This document shows, piece after piece, positions 14,301-22,128 of a DNA stretch of 35,651 nucleotides. The notes beneath the pieces were generated by a model. The model was not told the origin of the DNA, searched no databases, and worked only from the letters and a program-made list of their open reading frames with translations. Positions within the stretch are counted from its first letter, which is position 1; every line of letters starts with the position of its first letter. The position numbers and the translations under genes are program-made. The stretch lies in the NCBI RefSeq assembly GCF_900116375.1, contig NZ_UETB01000021.1, forward strand, positions 1 through 35,651, given 5' to 3'. This DNA comes from Georgenia satyanarayanai. GTDB lineage: Bacteria; Actinomycetota; Actinomycetes; Actinomycetales; Actinomycetaceae.

Positions 14301-16868
14301 GGACTGCGCGGTGAGGTTGCGCTCGGACGGCTCGCCGCCCGTGAACTCGACCTCGGCGAAGGGGGTGTCCTCGCCCGCCCAGGTCAGGGAGACGGTGCCC
14401 TCGCCCGCGCCGCGGGCGGTGACAGTGTCGATGACGTCACCGGTGGGGGCGTGCGTCATGGCCATCGGGCGGAACGTGATGGAGCCCTCGCCGAGCTCGA
14501 CGTAGGAGCCGGCGTCGGCCTCGGCGTCGTCGACGACGGTCGCGCCGTCGGCGGCGTCGTACCACTCGGCCTGCTGCACCTCGGGCTTGAGGATGAGCGT
14601 GGCCTCGCCGGTGATGGACGGGACGTCCTCCTGCGCCTGGTCGGCGTAGGTGACGACGAGGGTGCCGTAGAGCTTCTCGCCCGCGCCGTGCTCGGTCGCG
14701 TCCTCGCTCGTCTCGATGACGAACTCGCAGCCGCGTCCGGAGACCTCCGGGTGGGCGTGCTCGTTGTGGCCCAGACCGAAGGTCCAGCGCACGCCGTTGC
14801 AGTTGAACTCCTCGCCGTCCTCCGCGTCGGTGACCGACACGGAGACCGGCACGTCGTCGCCCCAGTTGAAGATGGCGCCGTTGTCCACGCTCAGCGTGAT
14901 CTCCGGAGCCGTGTTGCCGACGGTGATCTGCCGGATGGCCAGGGCCGCCTTGCCCTCGGGGTCGACGGCGCGGAGGGCGGCGTCGTACACGCCGAGCGCC
15001 TCGTAGGTGTACGTCGGGTTCACGCCCGTGGCGTCGTCGTACTCACCGTCGCCGTCGAGGTCCCACTCGTAGGTGAGCTCCTCGCCCTCCGGGTCACGGG
15101 AGGCCGAGGCGTCGAAGACGACCTCGAGCGGAGCCCCGCTGCTGGACGCCGGGGTGGCGGTGAAGGACGCCTGCGGGGTCTTGTTGCCCTCCCCGACGTA
15201 GTTGACGACGTACAGGCCGGCGTCCGGGTTCTGGCGGAAGAAGCCGTCCCCGTACTCCAGCACGTACATCGCGCCGTCCGGACCGAACTCGAAGTCCATG
15301 ACGTTGTCCCAGATGGGCTGGTTCACCGTCTCGAGGTGGAGGTTCGGCAGGAAGTCGGTGACCTCGGTGACCTCGCCCTCCGAGGAGAGCTCGTCCATGG
15401 TGAAGGCCACGACGTAGTCCTGGGAGAACTCGGCCATGAACGGCTTTCCGTCCCAGTACTCAGGGAACTTGTTCTCGGACTCGAGGCTCTCGTCGTAACG
15501 GTAGACGGGGCCACCCATCGGGGCCTGGCCGCCGCCACCGAGCTCGGCGAGCGGGTCGAGCAGCTCGGGCTGGTCGCCGGCGCTGTCGCCGTAGTAGACC
15601 TGCGGCTCGGTGACCGGCGGGACCTGCTCCAGGCCGGTGTTGAAGGTGGAGTTGTTCACCGGGCCCGCGTCGCAGTCGAACGTGATGTCGCCGGGCGAGT
15701 TGGTCTCGAAGTTCCACTCGTTGTAGGCGCCGCCGTCGTTGGGACCGTGGCAGTAGGGCCAGCCGCTGTTCATCGGCTCGGTGGTCAGCTGCCACTCGAC
15801 GTAGCCCATGGGGCCGCGGTCGGCCTGGGCCTCGCCGGCGTCGGGGCCGTAGTCGCCCCACACCAGGGCTTCGGACTCGATGTCGTAGTCGATGCGGAAC
15901 GGGTTCCGCACGCCCATGACATAGATCTCCTCGCGGACCAGGTCGGGGTCGTACTCCTCGGAGTCGAAGAGGTTGCCCTCGGGGATCGTGTACGTGCTGC
16001 CCGGGCCGGTCTCCGCGCCCGCGTCGATCTCGTCGAGCGGGTTGATCCGCAGGATGGAGCCGCGCAGGTCGTTGGTGTTGCCGGCGCCGCGACGGTCGTC
16101 GAAGCCCGGGTTCATCCCGGGGGCGTTGTTGATCGGCGTGTAACCGTTGGCGCCCGGGGTGCCGGCAGGGGTGTTGTCACCGGTCGAGAGGAAGAGGTTG
16201 CCCTCCGCGTCCCAGGCCATGTCGGCCCCGACGTGGCAGCACTGGCCACGCTGGGCGTCGACCTTGATGATCTCCTGCTCGGACTCGAGGTCGAGCGTGC
16301 CGGCCTCCGCGTCGAACTGGAAGCGGGAGAGCACGTTGTAGCCGAGCCACTGGTCCCAGTAGGTCTCGGGGTCCGCGCCCTCGGGCAGGCTGTTGGGGGC
16401 GTTCCCTGCAGGCGTCGTCTCGGGGTACTCGACACCGGTGGGCGACGTCCCGGACATGACGCGGGGTGCGTAGACGAGGTAGACCCAGCCGTTCTCCTCG
16501 AAGTTCGGGTCCAGCGAGACACCCTGGAGACCGTCCTCCGAGTTCGCGTAGACGTCGAGCTGGGCGATCTGCGTCGTCGCGCCCGTGCCGGGGTCCGTCA
16601 GGCGGACGACGCCGTTGCGTGCGGTGTGGAGAACCCGCGAGTCCGGCAGCACGGCGAGGTCGATCGGTTCGCCCGTGTTCTTGGTGAGCAGGACCTTCTC
16701 GTAGTTGTTCCAGTCCAGTGCCGGGTCCTCGACCGGGGCTGGCTCCGCCTCTGGCGGCTCGGTTTGTGCTTGCGCACCGCTCATCGCGAGCGGCAGCACG
16801 AGAGCGCTGGTCAGCAGCGCGCTCGCACCTCGGGTCGCCCAGCGGCGTCCCGTTGATCGTCTGACCAC
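11373..16868 (-). CDS. Secreted PQQ sugar dehydrogenase / PKD / CBM6-like protein with two tandem TIM barrels and five C-terminal repeats
   Basis: 1831 residues from GTG at 16868, preceded by AAGGAGG four bases upstream; the longer open frame to 17033 is unsupported. The signal peptide ends near residue 34 (LAMSGAQA). Domains, rough residues: PQQ-type glucose/sorbosone dehydrogenase 53-557 with RGQCCHVGA and LSTGDNT; PKD 563-657; Ig-like and CBM6-like region, with an apparently helical insert of about 65 residues near 850-915; TIM barrel one 970-1227; TIM barrel two 1240-1500; Ig-like; five repeats 1593-1813. Both barrels keep GHNH-EF, FQLDVAWAAHAG, LLHVKDA and VLEYD, so both look active. Unlike its two paralogues it has no ThuA or LamG-like domain. 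The last 500 residues are very close to those of the second large protein. The substrate cannot be read from the sequence. Confidence 0.95.
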   Translation of the reverse strand: MVRRSTGRRWATRGASALLTSALVLPLAMSGAQAQTEPPEAEPAPVEDPALDWNNYEKVLLTKNTGEPIDLAVLPDSRVLHTARNGVVRLTDPGTGATTQIAQLDVYANSEDGLQGVSLDPNFEENGWVYLVYAPRVMSGTSPTGVEYPETTPAGNAPNSLPEGADPETYWDQWLGYNVLSRFQFDAEAGTLDLESEQEIIKVDAQRGQCCHVGADMAWDAEGNLFLSTGDNTPAGTPGANGYTPINNAPGMNPGFDDRRGAGNTNDLRGSILRINPLDEIDAGAETGPGSTYTIPEGNLFDSEEYDPDLVREEIYVMGVRNPFRIDYDIESEALVWGDYGPDAGEAQADRGPMGYVEWQLTTEPMNSGWPYCHGPNDGGAYNEWNFETNSPGDITFDCDAGPVNNSTFNTGLEQVPPVTEPQVYYGDSAGDQPELLDPLAELGGGGQAPMGGPVYRYDESLESENKFPEYWDGKPFMAEFSQDYVVAFTMDELSSEGEVTEVTDFLPNLHLETVNQPIWDNVMDFEFGPDGAMYVLEYGDGFFRQNPDAGLYVVNYVGEGNKTPQASFTATPASSSGAPLEVVFDASASRDPEGEELTYEWDLDGDGEYDDATGVNPTYTYEALGVYDAALRAVDPEGKAALAIRQITVGNTAPEITLSVDNGAIFNWGDDVPVSVSVTDAEDGEEFNCNGVRWTFGLGHNEHAHPEVSGRGCEFVIETSEDATEHGAGEKLYGTLVVTYADQAQEDVPSITGEATLILKPEVQQAEWYDAADGATVVDDAEADAGSYVELGEGSITFRPMAMTHAPTGDVIDTVTARGAGEGTVSLTWAGEDTPFAEVEFTGGEPSERNLTAQSTVGQWLADPVGAEFVSGLIPEEFHDAVRDVPLEGLVELSEGQISAHAIAELVEAYRNAPAAPGDGGWQEVEARFTSVPEGSGEVVVTSTGVDLDYLAFTASGEEPPVENIRIPAEKVSIGMFSLIPWVREAGLPTVLERLAEIGFQNVEPFGSNFNGYTAEEFRAMVDEIGLKVPSSHYNVAEDTFDATLDYVETLGQQYVGSGGFAAPGINETETASGYENTLATAATMNRLGERSVEAGLGKFFGHNHDREFTTVYEHEGEELSAWEILVRETNPEFVTFQLDVAWAAHAGVDVPALIEEYGDRIELLHVKDAVNVAGEGRPTFTNLGEGEVPLQEILRAAEEHADIALYVLEYDQAPLGELFAETGFSYLTGEELVPVRVDTEDVSIGMFSLIPWVNEAGLPSVLARLAEIGFENVEPFGGNLGGYTAEQFRAMTDLIGLNVPSSHYNVDVATFPATLEYVETLGQEYVGSGGFAEPGFDSIGRVMDTARTMNALGRASVEAGVGKFFGHNHAGEFTRTFDYNGEQTPVWEILVEETDSEYVTFQLDVAWAAHAGVDVPALIEEHGDRIELLHVKDATNLGGDRPTFTNLGEGDVPLQDILRAARDHANVELYVLEYDVAPLGENFAETGFEYLTGQPAGEEGSRPVETTTAPVTFTDEYGTAGDTFTVPRVTGVEYVVNGEIVEAGTHPGVGTVTVTAQAAEGFVLADGSATEWSHTFSTAGAPAPDRRTAEFHLSNTWRGSTDVHFMYGRWADEVLIGDWDGDGKDTIAVRKGNEFHVSNSQRGGNPDSVFTYGRPGDVILVGDWDGDGKDTFAVRRGAEYHVKNTLRGGPADVSFTYGRADDQVLVGDWNGSDVDTLAIRRGATYHVKNSVIGGDADVVFTYGRAADVTLAGDWDGDGTDSFAIQRGRTYHVSNTLSGGDADTVLTFGRLGDEVYVGDWNGDGTDTLGIRRPVGGAATAKAIGTLSKIG
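11431..12092 (-). repeat. Five-repeat cassette of the third large protein
   Basis: Five 45-residue units with GDWDGDGKDT-type loops, near-identical at DNA level to those of the second large gene. The third unit has an altered loop (GDWNGSDVDT). Confidence 0.85.
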
Positions 16869-17033
16869 GATTCCTCCTTGAGTCGCGCACGCGGAGGACC
16901 CGCCGTCACTCACGGCAGGACCTGACCGGCCCGACGACTGGCGGGGGGTCCGCCAAACTGCCTCTCGGGCCGGTTGGCGGCAGCGGCGACCAGTGCGCAC
17001 TTCGTGGTGCGCGGGGGCGCCCTCCCCCACCAA

Positions 17034-17049
17034 CGTGCTTCAGATCACG
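17034..17049 (-). promoter_or_regulatory. CRP/GlxR-like site downstream of the third large gene's promoter
   Basis: On the minus strand the site reads CGTGATCTGAAGCACG. It shares GTGATCT and GCAC with the site at the first large gene and lies the same nine bases beyond the -10 box. Confidence 0.5.
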
Positions 17050-17058
17050 ACCCGGCCA

Positions 17059-17087
17059 ACGATAGAGAGAGGTTTAGCAACCGTCAA
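17059..17087 (-). promoter_or_regulatory. Promoter of the third large secreted gene
   Basis: On the minus strand TTGACG (17082-17087) and TATCGT (17059-17064) are 17 bases apart. The block just upstream (17088-17130) resembles that at the first large gene, including CCAAAAGT. Confidence 0.65.
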
Positions 17088-17211
17088 ACCAAAAGTCAGC
17101 ATCCGGACATACACGTTCGGTCAGTTCTCGCCTCGGCCCACTACCGTACGCCCGGCACCTTCGCACCCTGGGACCTCGGGCGGCCCGACTCGCACGGTGG
17201 CCGACAGTGCG

Positions 17212-18318
17212 TCAGCTGGCGGCGGCGCGGACGTGCGACAGGGCGTCGTCAAGACTCTTGGCGACGACGGCACGGGCGGCGCCCACAACTCCGGTCGCAC
17301 GAGCGAGGAGGGCCGAGTCCTCCAGCACACGGTCGACGGCGGCGAGCTCCTCACGGGCCTGGGCGGCCACGCGCTCGGGGGCCGCGGAGAGCGCGAGCTC
17401 CCGGCGCAGGACGGCGGCCGTCCCCTCGTCCAGGTCCGCGCGGCCGACGTCGGCCCCGATCCGCGACCACACCGGCAGGGTGCGGGCGTGCAGGACGAGG
17501 GTCGTCGCCTTGCCCTCGCGCAGGTCCGACAGCGCGCTCTTGCCCGTCACCGACTCGGGCGCGAAGACACCGAGGAGGTCGTCGACGAGCTGGAAGGCCT
17601 TGCCGAGGGCGAGCCCGACCGCCTCCACCTCCTCCCGCACGGCCGGCGGCGCCCCCGCGAGGATCGCGCCCGCCCGCAGCGGTGCCTGGAAGGAGTACAG
17701 GGCCGTCTTCTCCGCGGCGATGCGCAGCGCGTCCTCCAACGAGACGTCCTGCAGACCCAGGGCAGCGGCGACGTCACCGAGCTCTCCGGCAACACTCACG
17801 AAGACGGTGTCCCACAGCAGCTGCTGGAGCCGGGTGTGCACCTCGGGCGGGGCGTCCACCGAGGCGACGAGCCGGTGCGCCAGAGAGATCGCGAGATCAC
17901 CGGCCAGCACGGCGGCCCCCTCGGCGAGCTGCTGCGCGCCGTGCTCGTCGGCCCCGCTGTCCCGTGCCGCGAAGGCCATCCGCGACGCGAGGTTCGGCTC
18001 CCCGCGACGCATCATGTCGTGGTCGATGAGGTCGTCGTGGACGAGGAACCCCACATGGAGGAGCTCGAAGGCGGCCCCCACCTGCGCCGCCGCCGCCCGC
18101 CGGGTGCCGCCCAGGGCGTCGTGCAGCTCGACGACCAGCCTGCCCCGGAATCGCTTGCCGCCGGCGGCCGCCCGGCCCAGCTCCTCCCAGAGCCGTCCGT
18201 AGAGCCGGCCGTGCCGCTCGGCGACGGGCCGCAGCTCGGCGAGAAGGCCGGTGAGCACCGAGCTGATCTCCGCCTCGGCGGATCGCGCGGCACCCGCGAG
18301 CGTGGGCGTGCTGTCCAC
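17212..18318 (-). CDS. Polyprenyl (probably geranylgeranyl-type) diphosphate synthase
   Basis: 368 residues, all-alpha trans-prenyltransferase that condenses isopentenyl diphosphate with an allylic diphosphate. The first aspartate-rich motif is HDDLIDHD (D95, D96, D99) followed by RRG. The second is LVDDLLGVF (D246, D247, with G in place of the last Asp), a form I know from actinobacterial geranylgeranyl diphosphate synthases, followed by DLREGKATTL. GTG at 18318 is chosen because AGGAG stands five bases before it; an open frame to 18345 lacks a site. The gene is divergent from the ebo-type operon, so it may supply the prenyl donor for the UbiA enzyme there. Chain length cannot be fixed from the sequence. 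Confidence 0.9.
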   Translation of the reverse strand: MDSTPTLAGAARSAEAEISSVLTGLLAELRPVAERHGRLYGRLWEELGRAAAGGKRFRGRLVVELHDALGGTRRAAAAQVGAAFELLHVGFLVHDDLIDHDMMRRGEPNLASRMAFAARDSGADEHGAQQLAEGAAVLAGDLAISLAHRLVASVDAPPEVHTRLQQLLWDTVFVSVAGELGDVAAALGLQDVSLEDALRIAAEKTALYSFQAPLRAGAILAGAPPAVREEVEAVGLALGKAFQLVDDLLGVFAPESVTGKSALSDLREGKATTLVLHARTLPVWSRIGADVGRADLDEGTAAVLRRELALSAAPERVAAQAREELAAVDRVLEDSALLARATGVVGAARAVVAKSLDDALSHVRAAAS

Positions 18319-18385
18319 TCGGTCTCCTCTCACGAGCCCGTGCACGGGCTTGCCAACGCCTCCGCCGAGCCCCGCGACGACGAGT

Positions 18386-18413
18386 AGGCTAAGGACAAGT
18401 CACGATGTGTTAA
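18386..18413 (-). promoter_or_regulatory. Promoter of the polyprenyl synthase gene
   Basis: On the minus strand TTAACA (18408-18413) and TAGCCT (18386-18391) are 16 bases apart, giving a leader of about 60 bases. On the opposite strand I see TAACAT (18459-18464) ahead of the ebo operon but no good -35 box for it. Confidence 0.5.
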
Positions 18414-18520
18414 CGTCTTTTGTCAAGCCGTGTTTCGCCACAACGACACTGTCTTACGTAACATTGCGGAGTTCGGGAACCACAGTCGGTTGCCCGAAGC
18501 ACATACAACGAGGTGATGTG

Positions 18521-19690
18521 ATGACTCAGCCTAATGCCGTTCACGACCAGCGGGTCGGAGTGTGGTTCGTCGGTGCTCGCGGTTCGGTCGCGACCACCGC
18601 CACCCTCGGCGCCCTGGCCATGGCGGCGGGGCTGGCCCCGCGCACGGGACTGGTCAGCGAGCTGCCCGAGGTGGCCGTCGCCGGTCTGCCGTCCCTCGAG
18701 GGGCTCGTCACCGGTGGCCACGACATCCTCGAGACGCCGCTCGCCCACCGCGCACAGGTGCTCGCGGACTCCGGCGTCTTCCCGCCCTCGCTCGTGACGA
18801 CCCTGGCCGACGAGCTCGCCGCCGCCGACTCGCGCATCCGCATCGCCCCCCGGCTCGGCACGCAGCGCGAGAACGCGCGGGCCGTCGAGCAGGACATCCG
18901 CGACTTCCGCGCCGCCAACGACCTGGACCGCGTCGTCGTCGTCGACGTCTCCAACACCGAGCCACCGGTCACCCCGCGGCCCGAGCTCGACAGCCTCGCC
19001 GCACTGGAGGAGGCCCTCGACGCCGGCCACGCCCCGCTGCCCACGAGCTCCCTGTACGCGTACGCGGCGTTCCGCGCCGGGTGCCCGCTCGTCTCCTTCA
19101 CCCCCAGCCCGGGCGCGACGCTCGGCGCGCTCACCGAGCTCGCCAAGGAGCAGGCGCTGCCCTGGGCCGGGCGCGACGGCAAGACCGGCGAGACGCTCGT
19201 GAAGTCGGCCCTCGCCCCGATGTTCGGCACGCGCGCGCTCAAGGTCCGCTCGTGGGCGTCCTACAACATGCTCGGCGGTGGTGACGGCCAGACGCTGTCC
19301 GACCCGCGCGCCGCGCTGAGCAAGACGACGACCAAGGGCGCGGGCCTGGACGCCATCCTCGGCTACCACGTCGACGGCCCGATGCACATCGACTACGTCG
19401 AGGACCTCGGGGACTGGAAGACCGCCTGGGACAACATCTCCTTCGAGGGCTTCCTCGGCACCCGGATGACGATGCAGTTCACCTGGCAGGGTTGCGACTC
19501 GGCGCTGGCCGCCCCGCTCGTCATCGACCTCGTCCGGCTCGCCGCCCGTGCGCACGAGCGCGGGGAGAACGGCGTCGTCGGCGCCCTCGCCTTCTTCTTC
19601 AAGGACCCGCTCGGCGGCATCGACCACACCCTCGCCGACCAGTGGCGCACCCTGGCCCAGTGGTGCGAGAACCTGGGCGCGTCGGCGTGA
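18521..19690 (+). CDS. Inositol-3-phosphate-synthase-like NAD-dependent sugar phosphate cyclase
   Basis: 389 residues from ATG at 18521, with GAGG seven bases upstream. It resembles myo-inositol-1-phosphate synthase, which turns glucose 6-phosphate into inositol phosphate with NAD. Visible family marks are a glycine-rich N-terminal nucleotide fold (VWFVGARGSVATT), GRDGKTGETLVKS, NMLGGGDGQTLSDP, PLVIDLVRL and FFFKDPLGG. It is the first gene of a tight operon and its stop overlaps the next start by four bases. In ebo clusters of cyanobacteria and Bacteroidetes a dehydroquinate-synthase-like cyclase (EboD) is the sugar-phosphate enzyme; here this unrelated cyclase is the only such gene. The exact substrate is not proven; a dedicated mycothiol-pathway enzyme is less likely from this context. 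Confidence 0.88.
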   Translation: MTQPNAVHDQRVGVWFVGARGSVATTATLGALAMAAGLAPRTGLVSELPEVAVAGLPSLEGLVTGGHDILETPLAHRAQVLADSGVFPPSLVTTLADELAAADSRIRIAPRLGTQRENARAVEQDIRDFRAANDLDRVVVVDVSNTEPPVTPRPELDSLAALEEALDAGHAPLPTSSLYAYAAFRAGCPLVSFTPSPGATLGALTELAKEQALPWAGRDGKTGETLVKSALAPMFGTRALKVRSWASYNMLGGGDGQTLSDPRAALSKTTTKGAGLDAILGYHVDGPMHIDYVEDLGDWKTAWDNISFEGFLGTRMTMQFTWQGCDSALAAPLVIDLVRLAARAHERGENGVVGALAFFFKDPLGGIDHTLADQWRTLAQWCENLGASA

Positions 19691-20553
19691 CCACGGCCCG
19701 CGACATCGCCGAGCTCGTCCGGCTGCCCGCCGCCCTGTCGGTGCCGGGCGACGCCCTTGCCGGCGCCGCCGTCACCGGCACGCTGGGGTGGCGCACGGCC
19801 GGTCTTGCCGCGTCCTCCGTGTGTCTGTACTGGGCCGGCATGGCCCTCAACGACTACGCCGACCGGGAGCTCGACGCCGTCGAGCGGCCCGAGCGGCCCA
19901 TCCCCTCCGGCCGCGTGAGCCCGACGGCGGCGCTGCGGGTCGCCGGTGGCCTCACCGCCGCGGGGATCGGGCTGGCAGCGGTGGGCGGGCGGCGCGCCGT
20001 CGCCGTCGCCTTGCCGCTCGCCGCGACCGTGTGGACCTACGACATGCTCGCCAAGCCGACCCCGCTCGGCCCCGTCGTCATGGCCGCCGCCCGCAGCCTC
20101 GACGTCCTGCTCGGCGGGTCGGCCGCCCCGCGGCGCGCGGTCCCGGCCGCGCTCGCCCTCGGTGCCCACACCGCCGCCGTCACCGTCCTCAGCCGCGGCG
20201 AGGTCCACGGCTCGAGCCCCGCCGTCGCCCGCGCCGCGCTCGCGACCACGACGGCGGTCGCCGCCGCCGTCGCGGGCACCGGCCTGCGCCGGGGCCGGAC
20301 CGGGGCGCTCGGCCGGCTCGCGTCGGCGACGCTCGCGGGCACCTACGCGCTCACCGTGGGACGGGCCCAGGCTGCCGCCGCCGCCAGCCCGGACGCGGTC
20401 ACGGTCCGCCGGGCCACCGGCACCGGCATCCGTGGCATGGTGCCCCTCCAGGCGGCCCTCGTCGCCGGCGGTGGCGCCGTCGCGACCGCCGTCGGCCTCA
20501 TGGCCGCCGGCCCCGCACTCCGCGCCGCAGCGAAGGGAATCTCACCGACATGA
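19687..20553 (+). CDS. UbiA-family prenyltransferase (EboC position; resembles SCO3242-type enzymes)
   Basis: 288 residues, many hydrophobic helices, membrane-bound. The UbiA motif is LNDYADRELD (N55, D56, D59, D63), and a second signature YDMLAKPTP (D119) with LGPVVMAAARSLD follows. UbiA enzymes move a prenyl group from its diphosphate to an acceptor in the membrane. The GTG start overlaps the preceding stop (GTGA), showing translational coupling. By order and size it occupies the place of EboC, and I recall similar actinobacterial proteins being called SCO3242-family prenyltransferases. The acceptor is unknown; an inositol- or sugar-derived head group is a guess from the cyclase upstream, and the donor may come from the divergent prenyl synthase. 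Confidence 0.85.
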   Translation: MTTARDIAELVRLPAALSVPGDALAGAAVTGTLGWRTAGLAASSVCLYWAGMALNDYADRELDAVERPERPIPSGRVSPTAALRVAGGLTAAGIGLAAVGGRRAVAVALPLAATVWTYDMLAKPTPLGPVVMAAARSLDVLLGGSAAPRRAVPAALALGAHTAAVTVLSRGEVHGSSPAVARAALATTTAVAAAVAGTGLRRGRTGALGRLASATLAGTYALTVGRAQAAAAASPDAVTVRRATGTGIRGMVPLQAALVAGGGAVATAVGLMAAGPALRAAAKGISPT

Positions 20554-21395
20554 GCCTGCGCCTGTCCTACGGGACCAACGGCTTCACCGACCACCGCCTG
20601 CCCGAGGCGCTGGCGATCATGGCCGACCTCGGCTACGAGGGGGTCGCGCTCACCCTCGACCACCAGCACCTCGACCCCTTCGCGCCCGACCTCGCCGCCC
20701 GGGTGTCCGAGACGGCTGCGCTGCTCGAGCGGTACGGCCTCGCGGTCGCCGTCGAGACCGGCGCCCGCTACGTGCTGGACCCGTGGCGCAAGCACGAGCC
20801 CACCTTCGTCTCCGAGGACGGTGCGGAGGAGCGGGCACGGCTCATCCGCACCGCCGTCGACGTCGCCGGCGACCTCGGTGCCGACATCGTCCACCTGTGG
20901 TCGGGGACGCTGCCGCCGGGGACGCCCGACGACGTCGCCTGGGAGCGGCTGGTCTCGGGGCTCGCGCCGGTGCTCGAGCACGCCGAGCGCGCCGGGGTGC
21001 GCCTCGCCTTCGAGCCCGAGCCCGGGATGTTCGTCAGCCGCCTGGCCGGGGTGCGCGAGCTGCGCTCCCGCCTCGGCGACCCCGCCGCGCTCGTCGCGAC
21101 CGTCGACGTCGGCCACGCCGTCGTCAACGAGGAGGCCAGCCCGCAGGACTGCATCCGCGAGAACGCGGAGATCGTCGCCCACGTCCAGATCGAGGACATG
21201 CGGCGCGGGGTCCACGAGCACCTCGAGTTCGGGGAGGGCGAGGTCGACGTCCCCGCCTCCCTGCGGGCCCTCCTCGACATCGGCTACGACGGACTGGTGT
21301 CCGTCGAGCTGACCCGTCACAGCCACGACGCCCCCGCAGTCGCGGCCCGCTCCCTCGCCGTCCTGCGCAGCGCCCTCGACGCCGCCCAGGCCTGA
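20550..21395 (+). CDS. Sugar phosphate isomerase/epimerase-like TIM barrel
   Basis: 281 residues from ATG at 20550, overlapping the previous stop by four bases. It is a cytoplasmic xylose-isomerase-like (AP-endonuclease family 2) barrel. Likely metal ligands and catalytic residues lie in FEPEPGMF, VATVDVGHA, HVQIEDM with HEHLEFGEGE, and SVELTRHSH. Families with this fold isomerise, epimerise or cleave sugars and cyclitols, including inosose isomerases and dehydratases. That would fit a product of the inositol-phosphate-synthase-like enzyme two genes earlier. It is distinct from the EboE barrel further down, so this cluster has two such barrels. The reaction is not known. Confidence 0.85.
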   Translation: MSLRLSYGTNGFTDHRLPEALAIMADLGYEGVALTLDHQHLDPFAPDLAARVSETAALLERYGLAVAVETGARYVLDPWRKHEPTFVSEDGAEERARLIRTAVDVAGDLGADIVHLWSGTLPPGTPDDVAWERLVSGLAPVLEHAERAGVRLAFEPEPGMFVSRLAGVRELRSRLGDPAALVATVDVGHAVVNEEASPQDCIRENAEIVAHVQIEDMRRGVHEHLEFGEGEVDVPASLRALLDIGYDGLVSVELTRHSHDAPAVAARSLAVLRSALDAAQA

Positions 21396-21420
21396 CCACC
21401 CGCCCGCCCCAGGAGCCGAC

Positions 21421-22101
21421 ATGAGCCGCACCCACCAGATGCGCGACGCGATCGCCGCGGACCTCTCCCCCGCCGCCGCGAGCCGGCTGTCGCAGATGAC
21501 GGCCGAGATCGCCGCGGACACCTCCGCCGCCGCCCGCCTGTTCCCCGCCGCCGCCCGCGAGGTCGCGCGCGGCCCCCTCGACCCGGCCGACCCGAGCGGT
21601 ATCCACGGCCCCACCCTCGACGACGCCGTGCGGGGCGTGCTCCTCGCCGCCCTCGCCGAGGCGCTGGGCGACGACGCCCGCCTCCTGCGCGAGGTGAGCG
21701 ACCTGTACCGCTACGGCGACGGCGACGAGAAGCGGGCCGTGCTCCGCGCCCTGCACCTTCTCGGCCCGGAGGCGCAGCCGATCGTCGAGGACGCGCTGCG
21801 CACCAACGACATCCGCATCGTCGCGGCCGCCATGGGCCCCTGGGCCGGCACCCACCTCGACGACGCCACCTGGCGTCAGGGCGTGCTCAAGTGCCTCTTC
21901 GTCGGCGTCCCCCTCGCCGCCGTCGACCGTCTCGACGAGCGGACCGACCCCGAGCTCGCCCGCATGGTCGCCGCCTACGCCCACGAGCGGCTCGCCGCCG
22001 GCCGCAGCGTGCCCGACGACGTCCACCTCGTGCTCGACCAGGAGCCCGGTGCCCTGGACCAGTTCCCCGACGTCGCGGCAGCGCTGCGCCCGTCCGCCTG
22101 A
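21421..22101 (+). CDS. eboA: EboA domain protein
   Basis: 226 residues, ATG with AGGAG eight bases upstream. The sequence is rich in predicted amphipathic helices with no signal peptide, and has the pattern YRYGDGDEKRAVLRALHLLG and later MGPWAGTHLDD that I associate with EboA proteins. EboA has no established biochemical role; it marks the ebo cluster, which in cyanobacteria is needed to deliver a metabolite precursor to the periplasm. It sits 25 bases after the TIM-barrel gene and 27 bases before eboB in the same operon. The recognition rests on sequence pattern plus neighbours. Confidence 0.82.
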   Translation: MSRTHQMRDAIAADLSPAAASRLSQMTAEIAADTSAAARLFPAAAREVARGPLDPADPSGIHGPTLDDAVRGVLLAALAEALGDDARLLREVSDLYRYGDGDEKRAVLRALHLLGPEAQPIVEDALRTNDIRIVAAAMGPWAGTHLDDATWRQGVLKCLFVGVPLAAVDRLDERTDPELARMVAAYAHERLAAGRSVPDDVHLVLDQEPGALDQFPDVAAALRPSA

Positions 22102-22128
22102 CCCCTTCACCTCACCAGGAGCCCCTCC

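Larger units (their letters stand above)
16869..17211. other. Intergenic region between the polyprenyl synthase and the third large gene
   Basis: 343 bases with no gene. It holds the promoter (17059-17087), CRP-like site (17034-17049) and upstream element of the third large gene, followed by a leader of about 180 bases. I see no convincing terminator for the polyprenyl synthase gene that ends at 17212. Confidence 0.65.

Noticed and set aside
18408-18430. Similarity of the TTGACAAAAG stretch (minus strand) in front of the polyprenyl synthase to the CCAAAAGT element of the large genes
   Set aside because: Order and spacing differ; only a short AAAAG run is shared.
18454-18461. TTACGTAA palindrome upstream of the ebo operon as an operator
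   Set aside because: Only eight bases are symmetrical and no second copy was found, so it may be chance.
18521-19690. The cyclase as the housekeeping Ino1 of mycothiol and phosphatidylinositol synthesis
   Set aside because: It is translationally coupled to the UbiA gene and embedded in an ebo operon. I cannot exclude it without the rest of the genome.
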